64,000 bases of DNA from Craurococcus roseus (GTDB lineage: Bacteria > Pseudomonadota > Alphaproteobacteria > Acetobacterales > Acetobacteraceae), in assembly GCF_039523795.1 (NCBI RefSeq), contig NZ_BAAAFZ010000015.1:112288-176287 (forward strand), written 5' to 3'. Under the pieces are notes generated by a model, which searched no databases, was not told where the DNA came from, and saw nothing but the letters and a program-made list of their open reading frames with translations. The position numbers and the translations under genes are program-made. Below, piece after piece: positions 1-7,636 of the stretch (position 1 is its first letter; each line of letters opens with the position of its first letter).

Positions 1-717
1 CGCGCGGTCGCCGGGCAGGAACATCACACCGGGCGGCGGCGCCCCGCCGGCGGCCGGGTTCGCGCCCTCGTCCAGCAGGTGAAAGGTCATCTTGGCGGTT
101 TTGCCGATCAGCTCCTTGATCCGGTTCGGGTCTTCGACGCCGGGGAGCTGCACCAGCACGCGGTTCTGCCCCTGGCGCGCGACCAGCGCTTCGGCCACGC
201 CGGTTTCGTCCACCCGGCGGCGGACGATCTCGATGGACTGCTCAACCGCCCCCGTCGCCTTGGACCGCAGCCCCGCCTCGGTCAGCGTGGCGGTGACGGT
301 GCCGTCCGGCGCCGCCGCCACCTCGATGTCGGGCACGCTGGTCCCGGCCGAGGTGGTGATCTGGTTGGCGAGTTCCCGCACCTGCCGCGCCGCCGGCTCG
401 GCCTGCGCCGGGTCGCGCACCCGGAAGGACACGCGCCGCCCCGCCGGGTCGGCCGACAGGTTCACGTAGCCGATGTTGGCGTTGCGCAGCCGGGTCCGGG
501 CGCCGTCCGCCAAACCCTCCAACCGCTCCCGCACCACCGCGTTCAGGTCGACCTCCAGGAGCAGGTAGGAGCCGCCGCGGAGGTCGAGCCCGAGCGAGAT
601 GCGCCGCGCCCAGTCCGGCAGGGACGAGGCGGGGAACAGGTTCGGCAGGCAGAGCAGCACCCCGAGGAGGAGGACGGCCCCGATCGCGGCGGTCTTCCAG
701 CGGGCGAAGTACATCAT
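1..717 (-). CDS. secD: Protein translocase subunit SecD (5' part, runs off window)
   Basis: Encodes the N-terminal 239 residues of SecD, the proton-motive-force-driven subunit of the SecDF complex that assists late steps of Sec-dependent export across the inner membrane. The protein opens with MMYFARWKTA and one hydrophobic segment, followed by the SecD hallmark LGLDLRGGSYLLLEVD and then periplasmic P1-type sequence containing IEIVRRRVDETGVAE and QLPGV. The start at 717 is chosen because ATG-ATG is preceded by AAGGACG and because SecD proteins normally begin just before this first membrane segment. The rest of the gene lies beyond base 1. It diverges from the oxidoreductase gene at 857 across 139 bases. 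Confidence 0.93.
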   Translation of the reverse strand, partial: MMYFARWKTAAIGAVLLLGVLLCLPNLFPASSLPDWARRISLGLDLRGGSYLLLEVDLNAVVRERLEGLADGARTRLRNANIGYVNLSADPAGRRVSFRVRDPAQAEPAARQVRELANQITTSAGTSVPDIEVAAAPDGTVTATLTEAGLRSKATGAVEQSIEIVRRRVDETGVAEALVARQGQNRVLVQLPGVEDPNRIKELIGKTAKMTFHLLDEGANPAAGGAPPPGVMFLPGDRA

Positions 718-856
718 CGGGCGGTTCGCGTCCTTGGCGGGCGCCCGGAGCGGGGCTGCCCTGGCTTGCAAGGCGCCTTTGTCCTCCCCGCCCCCCCCGG
801 ATGCAACCCCGGCGTGGGGCTGCTAAAGGCTTGGCCGGTCAGGGAAGGGGAGGCGC

Positions 857-1798
857 ATGGCCGCCATCAGGATAGGCGTGCTCGGCGCCGGGCACTTCGG
901 GCGCTTCCACGCGCTCAAGCTGGCGACCCGCGGCGCCCTTTCCGGCCTGCACGACGCCGACCCGGCCCGCGCCGCCGCCATCGCCGCCGAAACCGGCGCC
1001 CCGGCGCTCTCGGAAGCGGAACTGATCGCGCGGAGCGACGCCGTGGTGGTCGCCGTGCCGACCGCCCACCACCATGCGCACGGCATGCGGGTGCTGGAGG
1101 CCGGCCGGCACCTGTTCATGGAAAAGCCGATCGCCGCCACCGTCGCCCAGGCCGAGGCGCTGGTGGAGGCCGCCGCCCGCCGCGGCCTGGTGCTCCAGGT
1201 CGGCCACATCGAGCGCCACTCGGCCGCCGTCAGGACGCTGCGCGGCAGCGGCGCCGCGCAGGCCGGCGCGCTCTCCTTCGAGGCCACCCGCGTCGCGCCC
1301 TTCCGCCCTCGCGGGCTCGACGTGTCGGTGGTGCTGGACCTGATGATCCACGACCTCGACTTGGTGCTGGACCTGGCCGGCTCGCCGCTCGCCGAGGTGC
1401 GCGCGGTCGGCCGCGCGGTGATGACGCCCTTCCCGGACTTCGCCGTGGCCCAGCTCCGCTTCGAGAGCGGCGCGGCGGCGACGGTCACGGCCAGCCGGGT
1501 GAGCGTCGGCATGGAACGCCGCCTGCGCCTCCTCGGCCCGGCTGGTGAGGTGCGAGTGGACTTCCTGGCGCGGAGCCTGGAAGCGCTCCGCCCCGGCGGC
1601 GCCGAGCCGGCGCCGAACATGCCGGGCTGGGGCGTGGACCGCGCCACCTGGACCGAGCACGACAGCCTGGAGGCGGAACAGTCGGCGTTCGTCGCTTCCG
1701 TGAAGGGAGGCGCGCCGGTGGAAGCCGACGGTGCTGCCGGCCTGCGCGCGCTGGATGCGGCTTTGCGGGTGGAAGCGGCCATTGGGGCGGGACGCTGA
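857..1798 (+). CDS. Gfo/Idh/MocA family NAD(P)-dependent oxidoreductase
   Basis: A 313-residue sugar-type dehydrogenase. The N-terminus has the dinucleotide-binding fold motif GVLGAGHFG (about residues 7-15), and the family catalytic EKP lies near residues 89-91 in FMEKPIAATV. The C-terminal half is the expected alpha/beta substrate domain. A strong Shine-Dalgarno (GGGGAGG) precedes the ATG. It is convergent with lpxB, with a 9-base gap. In this family, GnnA oxidises UDP-GlcNAc at C3 for lipid A diamine synthesis, and lpxB adjacency makes a UDP-sugar role plausible. No partner aminotransferase (GnnB type) is present here, so the substrate is unknown. Family assignment is firm and function is inference. 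Confidence 0.85.
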   Translation: MAAIRIGVLGAGHFGRFHALKLATRGALSGLHDADPARAAAIAAETGAPALSEAELIARSDAVVVAVPTAHHHAHGMRVLEAGRHLFMEKPIAATVAQAEALVEAAARRGLVLQVGHIERHSAAVRTLRGSGAAQAGALSFEATRVAPFRPRGLDVSVVLDLMIHDLDLVLDLAGSPLAEVRAVGRAVMTPFPDFAVAQLRFESGAAATVTASRVSVGMERRLRLLGPAGEVRVDFLARSLEALRPGGAEPAPNMPGWGVDRATWTEHDSLEAEQSAFVASVKGGAPVEADGAAGLRALDAALRVEAAIGAGR

Positions 1799-1807
1799 CC
1801 CGCCGCC

Positions 1808-2953
1808 TCAGCCCTCCACCACCTCCAGCACCGCCTCCGCCGCCGCCTCGCTCGGCGCCAGCCCCGGTGCTGGCCGCAGCATCGCCAGCACCTCCGCAAA
1901 GGCCGCCCGCTGCGCTTCCGCCGCGCCCGGGCCGCGCAGCAGCCGCGCCAGCTCCGCCGCCAGCCGTTCCGGCGTGCAGTTCTCCTGGATGCGCTCCGGC
2001 ACCACCTCCCGCCCCGCCAGCAGGTTCACCAGCGAAGCGTGCGGCACTTCGATCAAGCGCCGAACGATGGCCGCGGTCACGGGATTCACCTTGTACCCGA
2101 CCACGTGCGGTACCCCGGCCACCGCCATCTCCAGGCTGGAGGTGCCGGATTTGATGAGCCCGGCCTCCGCCGCCGCGTAGCCGTCCCGCCTGTCCTCCGC
2201 GCGGGTCAGCAGCACCGGCGGCACCGCCCACCCCGCCGTGCCCGCGCGCACCGCTTCCGCCACCGGCCCGGCCACCGGCAGCACCGGCCGCAGCCCCGGC
2301 GCCTCCCGCGACGCCAGCCGAAGCGCCTCGCCGAACACCCCTAGCAGCCGCGACACCTCGCCGCGCCGGCTGCCGGGCATCACCACCACCGGCCGCTCCG
2401 CCGCGCCGAGGTCGTGCGCCGCCCGGAACCGCACCGCGTCGCCGCCATCCACGCCGCTTTCCAGCACCGGGTGGCCGACGAAGCGCACCGGCACGCCCGC
2501 CCGCTCGAAGAAGGCCGGCTCGAAGGGCAGCAGCGCCAGGACCAGGTCAACCCGTTCCCGGATCTTGGCGACCCGCCACGGCCGCCACGCCCAGACCTGC
2601 GGCGCGACGTAGTGCACCACCCGCACGCCCTTCGACCGGACGCGGCCTGCGAGGCGGAGCGCGAAGGAGGGCGCGTCGATCGTCACCAGCGCCGCCGGCC
2701 GCCGCGCGAGGATGTCGGCCTCGGCCTCGGCCATGCGCCCGGCCAACCGCCGCAGGTTCGGCACCACCTCCAGCAGCCCCATCAGCGACAAGTCGCGCAT
2801 CGGGAACAAGCTCCGGAGCCCCGCCGCGGCCATGCGCTCCCCGCCGACGCCGGCGAACCCGACCCCCGGCCGCCGGCGCCGCAGCGCCGCCATCAGCCGG
2901 GCGCCGAGCACGTCGCCCGAGGCTTCGCCGGCCACCAGGTAGATGAGGGTCAC
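1808..2953 (-). CDS. lpxB: Lipid-A-disaccharide synthase
   Basis: LpxB joins UDP-2,3-diacylglucosamine and lipid X to make the beta-1,6 lipid A disaccharide at the inner membrane. The 381-residue length is normal. Family features visible are VAGEASGDVLGARLM at the N-terminus, SLMGLLEVVP, VTIDAPSF, HYVAPQVWAWR, FVGHPVLE, MPGSRRGEV and SGTSSLEMAVAGVPHVVGYKV near the C-terminus. The start codon is GTG at 2953. hisI lies 31 bases upstream on the same strand, so the two are probably cotranscribed. This gene alone shows that the organism makes lipopolysaccharide or lipid A. Confidence 0.97.
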   Translation of the reverse strand: MTLIYLVAGEASGDVLGARLMAALRRRRPGVGFAGVGGERMAAAGLRSLFPMRDLSLMGLLEVVPNLRRLAGRMAEAEADILARRPAALVTIDAPSFALRLAGRVRSKGVRVVHYVAPQVWAWRPWRVAKIRERVDLVLALLPFEPAFFERAGVPVRFVGHPVLESGVDGGDAVRFRAAHDLGAAERPVVVMPGSRRGEVSRLLGVFGEALRLASREAPGLRPVLPVAGPVAEAVRAGTAGWAVPPVLLTRAEDRRDGYAAAEAGLIKSGTSSLEMAVAGVPHVVGYKVNPVTAAIVRRLIEVPHASLVNLLAGREVVPERIQENCTPERLAAELARLLRGPGAAEAQRAAFAEVLAMLRPAPGLAPSEAAAEAVLEVVEG

Positions 2954-2984
2954 GCTTCGGGGCCGGTTTGTCGCGGCGCCGCGC

Positions 2985-3398
2985 TCACCGCTGCCCGTAC
3001 AACGCCGCGGGGTCCGCCTCGGGCGCAGCGATCTCGACCGCCGCCCCGTCCCGGGCCGCCCGGTAGAAGCAGGTTCGCCGCCCGGTGTGGCAGGCGACCC
3101 CGGTTTGCTCCACCAGCAGCAGCAGCGCGTCGCCGTCGCAGTCCAGCCGCATCTCCACCAGCCGCTGCTCCTGCCCCGAGGTCTCGCCCTTGCGCCACAA
3201 CGCGCCGCGGCTGCGGGACCAGTAGCAGACCCGGCCGGTGCGGAGCGTCTCAGCCGCCGCCTCGCGGTTCATCCAGGCCAGCATCAGCACCTCGCCGCTG
3301 TCGTGCTGCTGCGCCACCGCCGCCACCAGCCCGCGCCCGTCGAAGCGGATGGCGTCGAGGAACGCGGCGTTCGGCTCGGGCGCGGCGGGGGAGGTCAT
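2985..3398 (-). CDS. hisI: Phosphoribosyl-AMP cyclohydrolase
   Basis: HisI opens the purine ring of phosphoribosyl-AMP, the third step of histidine biosynthesis. The 137-residue protein carries the whole family signature: VLMLAWMNREA, CYWSRSRGALWRKGETSG, the metal-binding DCDGDALL, and the C-terminal GVACHTGRRTCFYR with zinc-binding cysteines. The ATG at 3398 gives the normal length; reading further upstream in this frame gives only low-complexity sequence. It is monofunctional, with no HisE domain. It is divergent from zur (77-base shared promoter region) and upstream of lpxB, an unlinked pathway, so the pairing looks like operon convenience rather than functional coupling. Confidence 0.96.
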   Translation of the reverse strand: MTSPAAPEPNAAFLDAIRFDGRGLVAAVAQQHDSGEVLMLAWMNREAAAETLRTGRVCYWSRSRGALWRKGETSGQEQRLVEMRLDCDGDALLLLVEQTGVACHTGRRTCFYRAARDGAAVEIAAPEADPAALYGQR

Positions 3399-3476
3399 GC
3401 GGCGGGCTTCCGTATCGAGGGCTGGCGCGGCCCTATATAAGACCCGACCGACCGCAGCCAGGAGCGAGGAACGGGC

Positions 3477-3989
3477 GTGGCCGCACCGCTGGACACCATG
3501 CTGGACCGGGCCGAGGCCCAGTGCGCCCGCCGCGGCGCGCAACTGACCGAGTTGCGCCGGCAGGTCCTCCGCCTCGTCTTGGAAGCCGAGCAGCCCGTCG
3601 GCGCCTATGCCTTGCTGGACAAGCTCAAGACCCTCCGCAGCGGCGCCGCCCCGCCCACCGTGTACCGGGCGCTCGACTTCCTGCTGGAACAAGGCCTGAT
3701 CCACAAGGTCGAGCGGCTGAACGCCTTCCTCGGCTGCGTGGAAGCAGGGCAAGGGGGCGGCGTCCACGACCACCCGCACGGCGCCGGAGGCCGCCAGGGC
3801 GGCCACGACCATCCGCACCAGTTCCTCATCTGCAGCAACTGCGGCGCCACGGCCGAGATCAGCGACCCCGCGATAACGGCGGCTCTGGCTTCCGCCTCGG
3901 TCGCGGCCGGCTTCACCCTGCACCGGGCGACGGTGGAAGCGGAGGGCGTGTGCGCCGACTGCGCCGCCGCAGCGGCGAAGGCGTCCTGA
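3477..3989 (+). CDS. zur: Fur-family metalloregulator, Zur-like
   Basis: A 170-residue Fur superfamily repressor that most resembles Zur, the zinc sensor. The winged-helix part contains LTELRRQVLRLVL and PPTVYRALDFLLEQGLIHKVE. Structural zinc cysteine pairs CSNC (about 119-122) and CADC (about 159-162) are present. Unusually, the region between the DNA-binding and dimerisation parts holds two copies of HDHPH (about 97-101 and 110-114). The GTG start at 3477 is chosen because AGGAGCGAGGA ends 6 bases upstream; an ATG at 3498 is the alternative. No znuABC genes are in the window. Zur rather than Fur or Mur is the best guess from the His/Cys pattern. Confidence 0.82.
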   Translation: MAAPLDTMLDRAEAQCARRGAQLTELRRQVLRLVLEAEQPVGAYALLDKLKTLRSGAAPPTVYRALDFLLEQGLIHKVERLNAFLGCVEAGQGGGVHDHPHGAGGRQGGHDHPHQFLICSNCGATAEISDPAITAALASASVAAGFTLHRATVEAEGVCADCAAAAAKAS

Positions 3990-4160
3990 AGCGCTCGCGT
4001 TCCGCCGGCGGGAAAAGCTACACCGCCCGAGCCAACGCCCGGTCCGCGTCTTTCGTCCGGAAAGCCCGCGAGGCACCGATCGCGCCAGCGCCGCCGCTCC
4101 CGCCCGGCCGCGAACAGGTCCGCCGCGCCGCCGAAGCGGCGTCGCGCTACGGCGCGCGCC
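3990..4160. other. Convergent intergenic region, no gene recognised
   Basis: 171 bases between the 3' ends of zur and metC. One plus-strand frame stays open here, but it has no ATG, GTG or TTG start of its own and only low-complexity Ala/Arg/Pro-rich content. No T-tract hairpin or other convincing element was seen. Confidence 0.4.
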
Positions 4161-5375
4161 TCACGACGTGACGACCGCGAGCCGCACCAATCCCTGTTCC
4201 AGATCGGCGATCAGGTCCGCCGGCTCCTCCAGCCCGATGTGCAGCCGCGCCATCGGCCCGCCGAAGGCGCCCGTGCCGGCCGTCCGCGTGACGAAGCCGG
4301 TGGTGGGCAGCGCCAGGCTCTCGTAGCCGCCCCAGCTCGCGCCGATGCCGAACAGGCACAGCCCGTCGATGAACCGCGTCACGTCCTCGATGGAGAACCG
4401 CGGCTGGAACACCACGCCGAACAGGCTGCAAGCCCCGGTGAAGTCGCGCTTCCAGAGGTGGTGCTGCGGGTGGCCCGGCAGGGCGGGGTGCATCACCTTC
4501 AGCACCTCCGGCCGCCCTTCCAGCCACCGCGCCACCTCCAGGCCGTTGGCCTCCTGGCGTTCCAACCGGACCGCCATGGTCCGCAGGCCCCGCAACGCCA
4601 GCCACACGTCGTCCGGCGAGGCGTACTGGCCCAGCGTGGAGGCGGCGCCGCGCACCGCCTTCCAGTCCTCCTCGTCCTGCACTGTCACGCTGCCGAGCAG
4701 GATGTCGGAGTGGCCGCCGACGTACTTGGTCAGGGCCTGGATGGATACGTCCACCCCGTGGCGGAAAGGCTGGAAGTGGTGGATGCCCCAGGTGTTGTCC
4801 ATCAGCACCTTGGCACCGGCGGCGTGCGCGGCGCGGGCGATGGCGGGCACGTCCTGCACCTCGAAGGTGTGGCTGCCGGGGCTCTCGACGAAGACGACGC
4901 GGGTGTTGGCGCGGGTCAGGCCGCGCATCCCCGCCTCGTCCACGGTCGGGTCGTAGTAGGTGGTTTCGATGCCCCAGCCCTTGAGCAAGGTGTCGCAGAG
5001 GTTGCGCGTCGGCCCGTACACGCTGTCCGGCACCAGGCAGTGGTCGCCCGCCTTGAGGTAGGCCAGCATCGGCACCACCACGGCGGCGAGGCCGGTGCCG
5101 ACGATCAGGCAGCGCGTGCCGCCCTCCACCTCGGCGACCATGTCCTCCAGGGCGTAGTGCGTCGGCCCGCCCTGGGTGCCGTAGGTCAGGTACTGGTCGA
5201 AGCGCCGCTTCGCCGCACCGATCCGCCCCGCGCAATCGGGGTAAAGCACGGTGGAGCCGCGGTGGACCGGCGGGTTGACGAAGCCGTGGACGCGCGTGCC
5301 GGCGCGCCCGCAGTGGCTCATGCGCGTGGCGAAGCCCTGCTGCTTCTGTGCGGGAGGAGGGGCGTCGTCGGGCAT
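4161..5375 (-). CDS. metC: Cystathionine beta-lyase (PLP-dependent)
   Basis: A 404-residue Cys/Met-metabolism PLP enzyme that probably cleaves cystathionine to homocysteine, pyruvate and ammonia. Visible motifs are VNPPVHRGSTVLYPD, FDQYLTYGTQGGPTH, the cofactor-binding VDEAGMRGL and LMDNTWGIHHFQPFRHG, and ALTKYVGGHSD with the Schiff-base lysine. The GG-PTH variant of the YGR.G.PT motif is usual for the alphaproteobacterial MetC group. The ATG at 5375 shares one base with the stop of sseA (TGATG). An upstream in-frame start at 5414 would lie inside sseA and is less likely. It is last in the nudix-alaX-sseA-metC operon. Cystathionine gamma-synthase or lyase activity cannot be excluded. Confidence 0.9.
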   Translation of the reverse strand: MPDDAPPPAQKQQGFATRMSHCGRAGTRVHGFVNPPVHRGSTVLYPDCAGRIGAAKRRFDQYLTYGTQGGPTHYALEDMVAEVEGGTRCLIVGTGLAAVVVPMLAYLKAGDHCLVPDSVYGPTRNLCDTLLKGWGIETTYYDPTVDEAGMRGLTRANTRVVFVESPGSHTFEVQDVPAIARAAHAAGAKVLMDNTWGIHHFQPFRHGVDVSIQALTKYVGGHSDILLGSVTVQDEEDWKAVRGAASTLGQYASPDDVWLALRGLRTMAVRLERQEANGLEVARWLEGRPEVLKVMHPALPGHPQHHLWKRDFTGACSLFGVVFQPRFSIEDVTRFIDGLCLFGIGASWGGYESLALPTTGFVTRTAGTGAFGGPMARLHIGLEEPADLIADLEQGLVRLAVVTS

Positions 5376-6223
5376 CAGGCGGTCGCCTTCGGGGTTTCGG
5401 GCCGCGAGGCCCATTCGGTCCAGGAGCCGTCGTACACGGCCGCTTCGGGCAGGCCGGCGCGGACGAGCCCGAGCGAGAGGATGCAGGCGGTGACGCCGCT
5501 GCCGCAGGAGGTGACGACCGGCCGCTCCGCCTCGACGCCCGCCGCCTCGAACCGCGCCCGCAGCGCCACCGGGTCCAGCATGGTCCCGTCCGGGTTCAGC
5601 AACTCGGCATAAGGCAGGTTCGCCGCGCCCGGCATGTGGCCGGAGGGCAGGCCGGGCCGCAGCTCAGGCGCCGAGCCGTCGAACCGGCCCTTGGAGCGGG
5701 CGTCGAGGATCAGCGCCTCGCCGCCCCCTTGGCGGACGATGCGCTTGACGTCGCCGATGCCCCTGACCCGGTCGGCCCGGAAATCCGCGACGAAGCGGCC
5801 GGGCTGGGGAGCAGGGGGCTCGCCGCTCTCGGTCGGCCGGTTCTCCCGCCGCCACTTGGGCAAGCCGCCGTCCAGCACCGCCGCCGATTCGTGCCCGAAG
5901 AGCCGCATCAGCCACCAGCCGCGCGCTGCGGAGGCGAGGCCCTTCTGGTCGTAGAACACGAACCGCGAGTCGTTTGAAACGCCCAGCGCCGCCATGAGCT
6001 TTTCGAAACGCGCCGGGGTCGGGATCATGTGCGGCAGGTCGTTGTCGGGATCGGCCACCTCGTCGATGTCGAAGTAGCGCGCGCCGGGGATGCGTGCCGC
6101 GATGAAATCCTTGCGCCCGTCCTGCGGCTCGTTCGGCAGATACATGGTGGCGTCGAACACGACTAGGCCGGGTTTGCCGAGTTCCGAGGCGAGCCATTCG
6201 GTCGAGACCAGAGGTTCCATCAT
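5375..6223 (-). CDS. sseA: 3-mercaptopyruvate/thiosulfate sulfurtransferase (two rhodanese domains)
   Basis: A 282-residue two-domain rhodanese that transfers sulfane sulfur, most likely from 3-mercaptopyruvate. The N-terminal inactive domain contains ARIPGARYFDIDEVAD and FYDQKGLASAARGWW. The C-terminal catalytic domain contains PSGHMPGAANLPY and the active-site loop CGSGVTA, which favours mercaptopyruvate over thiosulfate. The first of two adjacent ATG codons (6223) follows a GGGGGAG Shine-Dalgarno embedded in the end of alaX, 3 bases away. Together with metC this suggests a sulfur amino acid theme for the operon. Confidence 0.93.
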   Translation of the reverse strand: MMEPLVSTEWLASELGKPGLVVFDATMYLPNEPQDGRKDFIAARIPGARYFDIDEVADPDNDLPHMIPTPARFEKLMAALGVSNDSRFVFYDQKGLASAARGWWLMRLFGHESAAVLDGGLPKWRRENRPTESGEPPAPQPGRFVADFRADRVRGIGDVKRIVRQGGGEALILDARSKGRFDGSAPELRPGLPSGHMPGAANLPYAELLNPDGTMLDPVALRARFEAAGVEAERPVVTSCGSGVTACILSLGLVRAGLPEAAVYDGSWTEWASRPETPKATA

Positions 6224-6226
6224 GGC

Positions 6227-6949
6227 CTACTCCCCCGCCAGCACGATGTAGACGCGCCGGTTCTGCTTGCCCTTGTTCTCCAGCCTCGTCACCTCCACCC
6301 GGCCGATCTCGCGGGTGGAGCGCACGTGCGTGCCCCCGCAGGGCTGGAGGTCCACGGGCGCGTCTTCCGGCCCGATCCGCACCAGGCGGACACGCCCGGC
6401 GCCGCGCGGCGGCTGCACGGAAAGCGTCCGCACCAGCTCGGGCTGGTTGTCCAGCTCCGCCTCGGTGATCCAGCGCTCGCCCACGGGGTGGTCGGCGGCG
6501 ATCAAGGCGGCCAACCGTTCGGTGAGCCACTCCTTCGCCGGCGGGTCCGGAAGGTCGAAGTCGAGTCGCGACCGCTCGGCGCCGATCTGCCCGCCGGTGA
6601 CGCCCGCGCCCGGTATGAGGCTGCACAGCAGGTGCAGGGTGGTGTGCATCCGCATGTGCCGGTGGCGGAGCGCCCAATCCAGCGAGGCGCGCACCTCGGA
6701 GCCCACCGGCGGCAGCGCCGAGCCCTCGGCCGGCAGGTGCAGCACCGTGTCGTCCGGCCCCTTCATCGCGCGGGCGACGAGCATGGAGCCGCCGTCCCAT
6801 TCCAGCGCGCCGGTGTCGCCGGGCTGGCCGCCGGCCTGGGCGTAGAACACGGTGCGGTCGAGCAGCACGCCTTCCGGCCCCGCCGCCAGCACGCGCGCGG
6901 CGCACCCGCGGGCGTAAGGGTCGGCTCGGTACAGCAGCTCGGTCGTCAT
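6227..6949 (-). CDS. alaX: Alanyl-tRNA editing protein, AlaX-type
   Basis: A free-standing 240-residue editing domain related to the C-terminal half of AlaRS. AlaX proteins deacylate wrongly charged tRNA, classically Ser- or Gly-tRNA(Ala). Both metal-binding motifs are intact: HTTLH, and CGGTH near the C-terminus. The glycine-rich FYAQAGGQPGDTG, also typical of AlaRS editing domains, is in the N-terminal part. The ATG at 6949 overlaps the stop of the Nudix gene by four bases (ATGA), pointing to translational coupling. Length and domain layout match the AlaX-M group, lacking the C-terminal dimerisation extension of AlaX-L. Confidence 0.92.
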   Translation of the reverse strand: MTTELLYRADPYARGCAARVLAAGPEGVLLDRTVFYAQAGGQPGDTGALEWDGGSMLVARAMKGPDDTVLHLPAEGSALPPVGSEVRASLDWALRHRHMRMHTTLHLLCSLIPGAGVTGGQIGAERSRLDFDLPDPPAKEWLTERLAALIAADHPVGERWITEAELDNQPELVRTLSVQPPRGAGRVRLVRIGPEDAPVDLQPCGGTHVRSTREIGRVEVTRLENKGKQNRRVYIVLAGE

Positions 6950-7599
6950 GCGGCCTCCGCGGTCCACTCGCGGCGCAGGCGAGCGCGGTGGTGCCGCAAC
7001 CAGAACAGGCACAGCGCCGCCGACACGTTCTGGACGCCGCCGCTATCCACCGCGGCGAAGGCGGCCTCGGCGGGCATCACCAGCACCCGCGTGTCCTCGC
7101 CTTCGGACTCGACGCCGCCGTTGCCCGCCTCCTCCGGCGAGGCCGGCAAGGAGACGTGGGCGGCGTAGTAGTGCATCACCTCGTCGCAGCCGCCCTGCAT
7201 CAGCATGTAGCGGCCGATGCGCTCCATGCGTTCCGGCCGCAGCCGCGCTTCTTCGGCGACCTCGCGCCACGCCGCGTCTTCCGGGTCCTCGCCGTCCTCC
7301 ACCAAGCCGGCAGGGCATTCCGTCATCACCGGCGGGAGGCCGGCGGCGAGGGCAGGGAGGCGGAACTGCTCGATCAAGGCGACGCTGTCGCGCACCGGGT
7401 CGTAGGGCAGCACGGCGCAGCCGCGCCCGCGCCGCCACAGCTCCCAGGTCAGCTCGGAGGAGCGCGCGCCGTCGAAGCGGGTGTAGCGGAAGCGCACGCG
7501 CTGGAGCGGGAAGCGGCCGCCCCAGACCACCTCGTCCTCCAGCACCGTCATGCCCGGGTGCGCCGGGACGGGCGGCGCCTTGGGTGGTCTGGCCTTCAT
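6946..7599 (-). CDS. Nudix hydrolase, ADP-ribose pyrophosphatase-like
   Basis: A 217-residue Nudix protein of the ADP-sugar pyrophosphatase type. Features seen are GCAVLPYDPVRDSVALIEQFRLPA and the Nudix box GLVEDGEDPEDAAWREVAEE, with all catalytic glutamates. The usual glycine after EEx is replaced by arginine (EEARL). It is first gene of a four-gene operon with alaX, sseA and metC. ADP-ribose or a related nucleoside diphosphate sugar is the likely substrate by family; nothing in the sequence fixes it. It is divergent from the DMT transporter at 7637, with only 37 bases between start codons. Confidence 0.87.
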   Translation of the reverse strand: MKARPPKAPPVPAHPGMTVLEDEVVWGGRFPLQRVRFRYTRFDGARSSELTWELWRRGRGCAVLPYDPVRDSVALIEQFRLPALAAGLPPVMTECPAGLVEDGEDPEDAAWREVAEEARLRPERMERIGRYMLMQGGCDEVMHYYAAHVSLPASPEEAGNGGVESEGEDTRVLVMPAEAAFAAVDSGGVQNVSAALCLFWLRHHRARLRREWTAEAA

Positions 7600-7636
7600 G
7601 GGGCGCGGACCCTACCCTCGGCGCCGAATTCCGTCC

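Noticed and set aside
3990..4160. Small gene between zur and metC
   Set aside because: Open frames here lack a usable start and have low-complexity composition.
2414..4171. 585-residue open frame across lpxB, hisI and zur on the plus strand
   Set aside because: Arg/Pro-rich composition and overlap with three recognised genes show it is a shadow frame.
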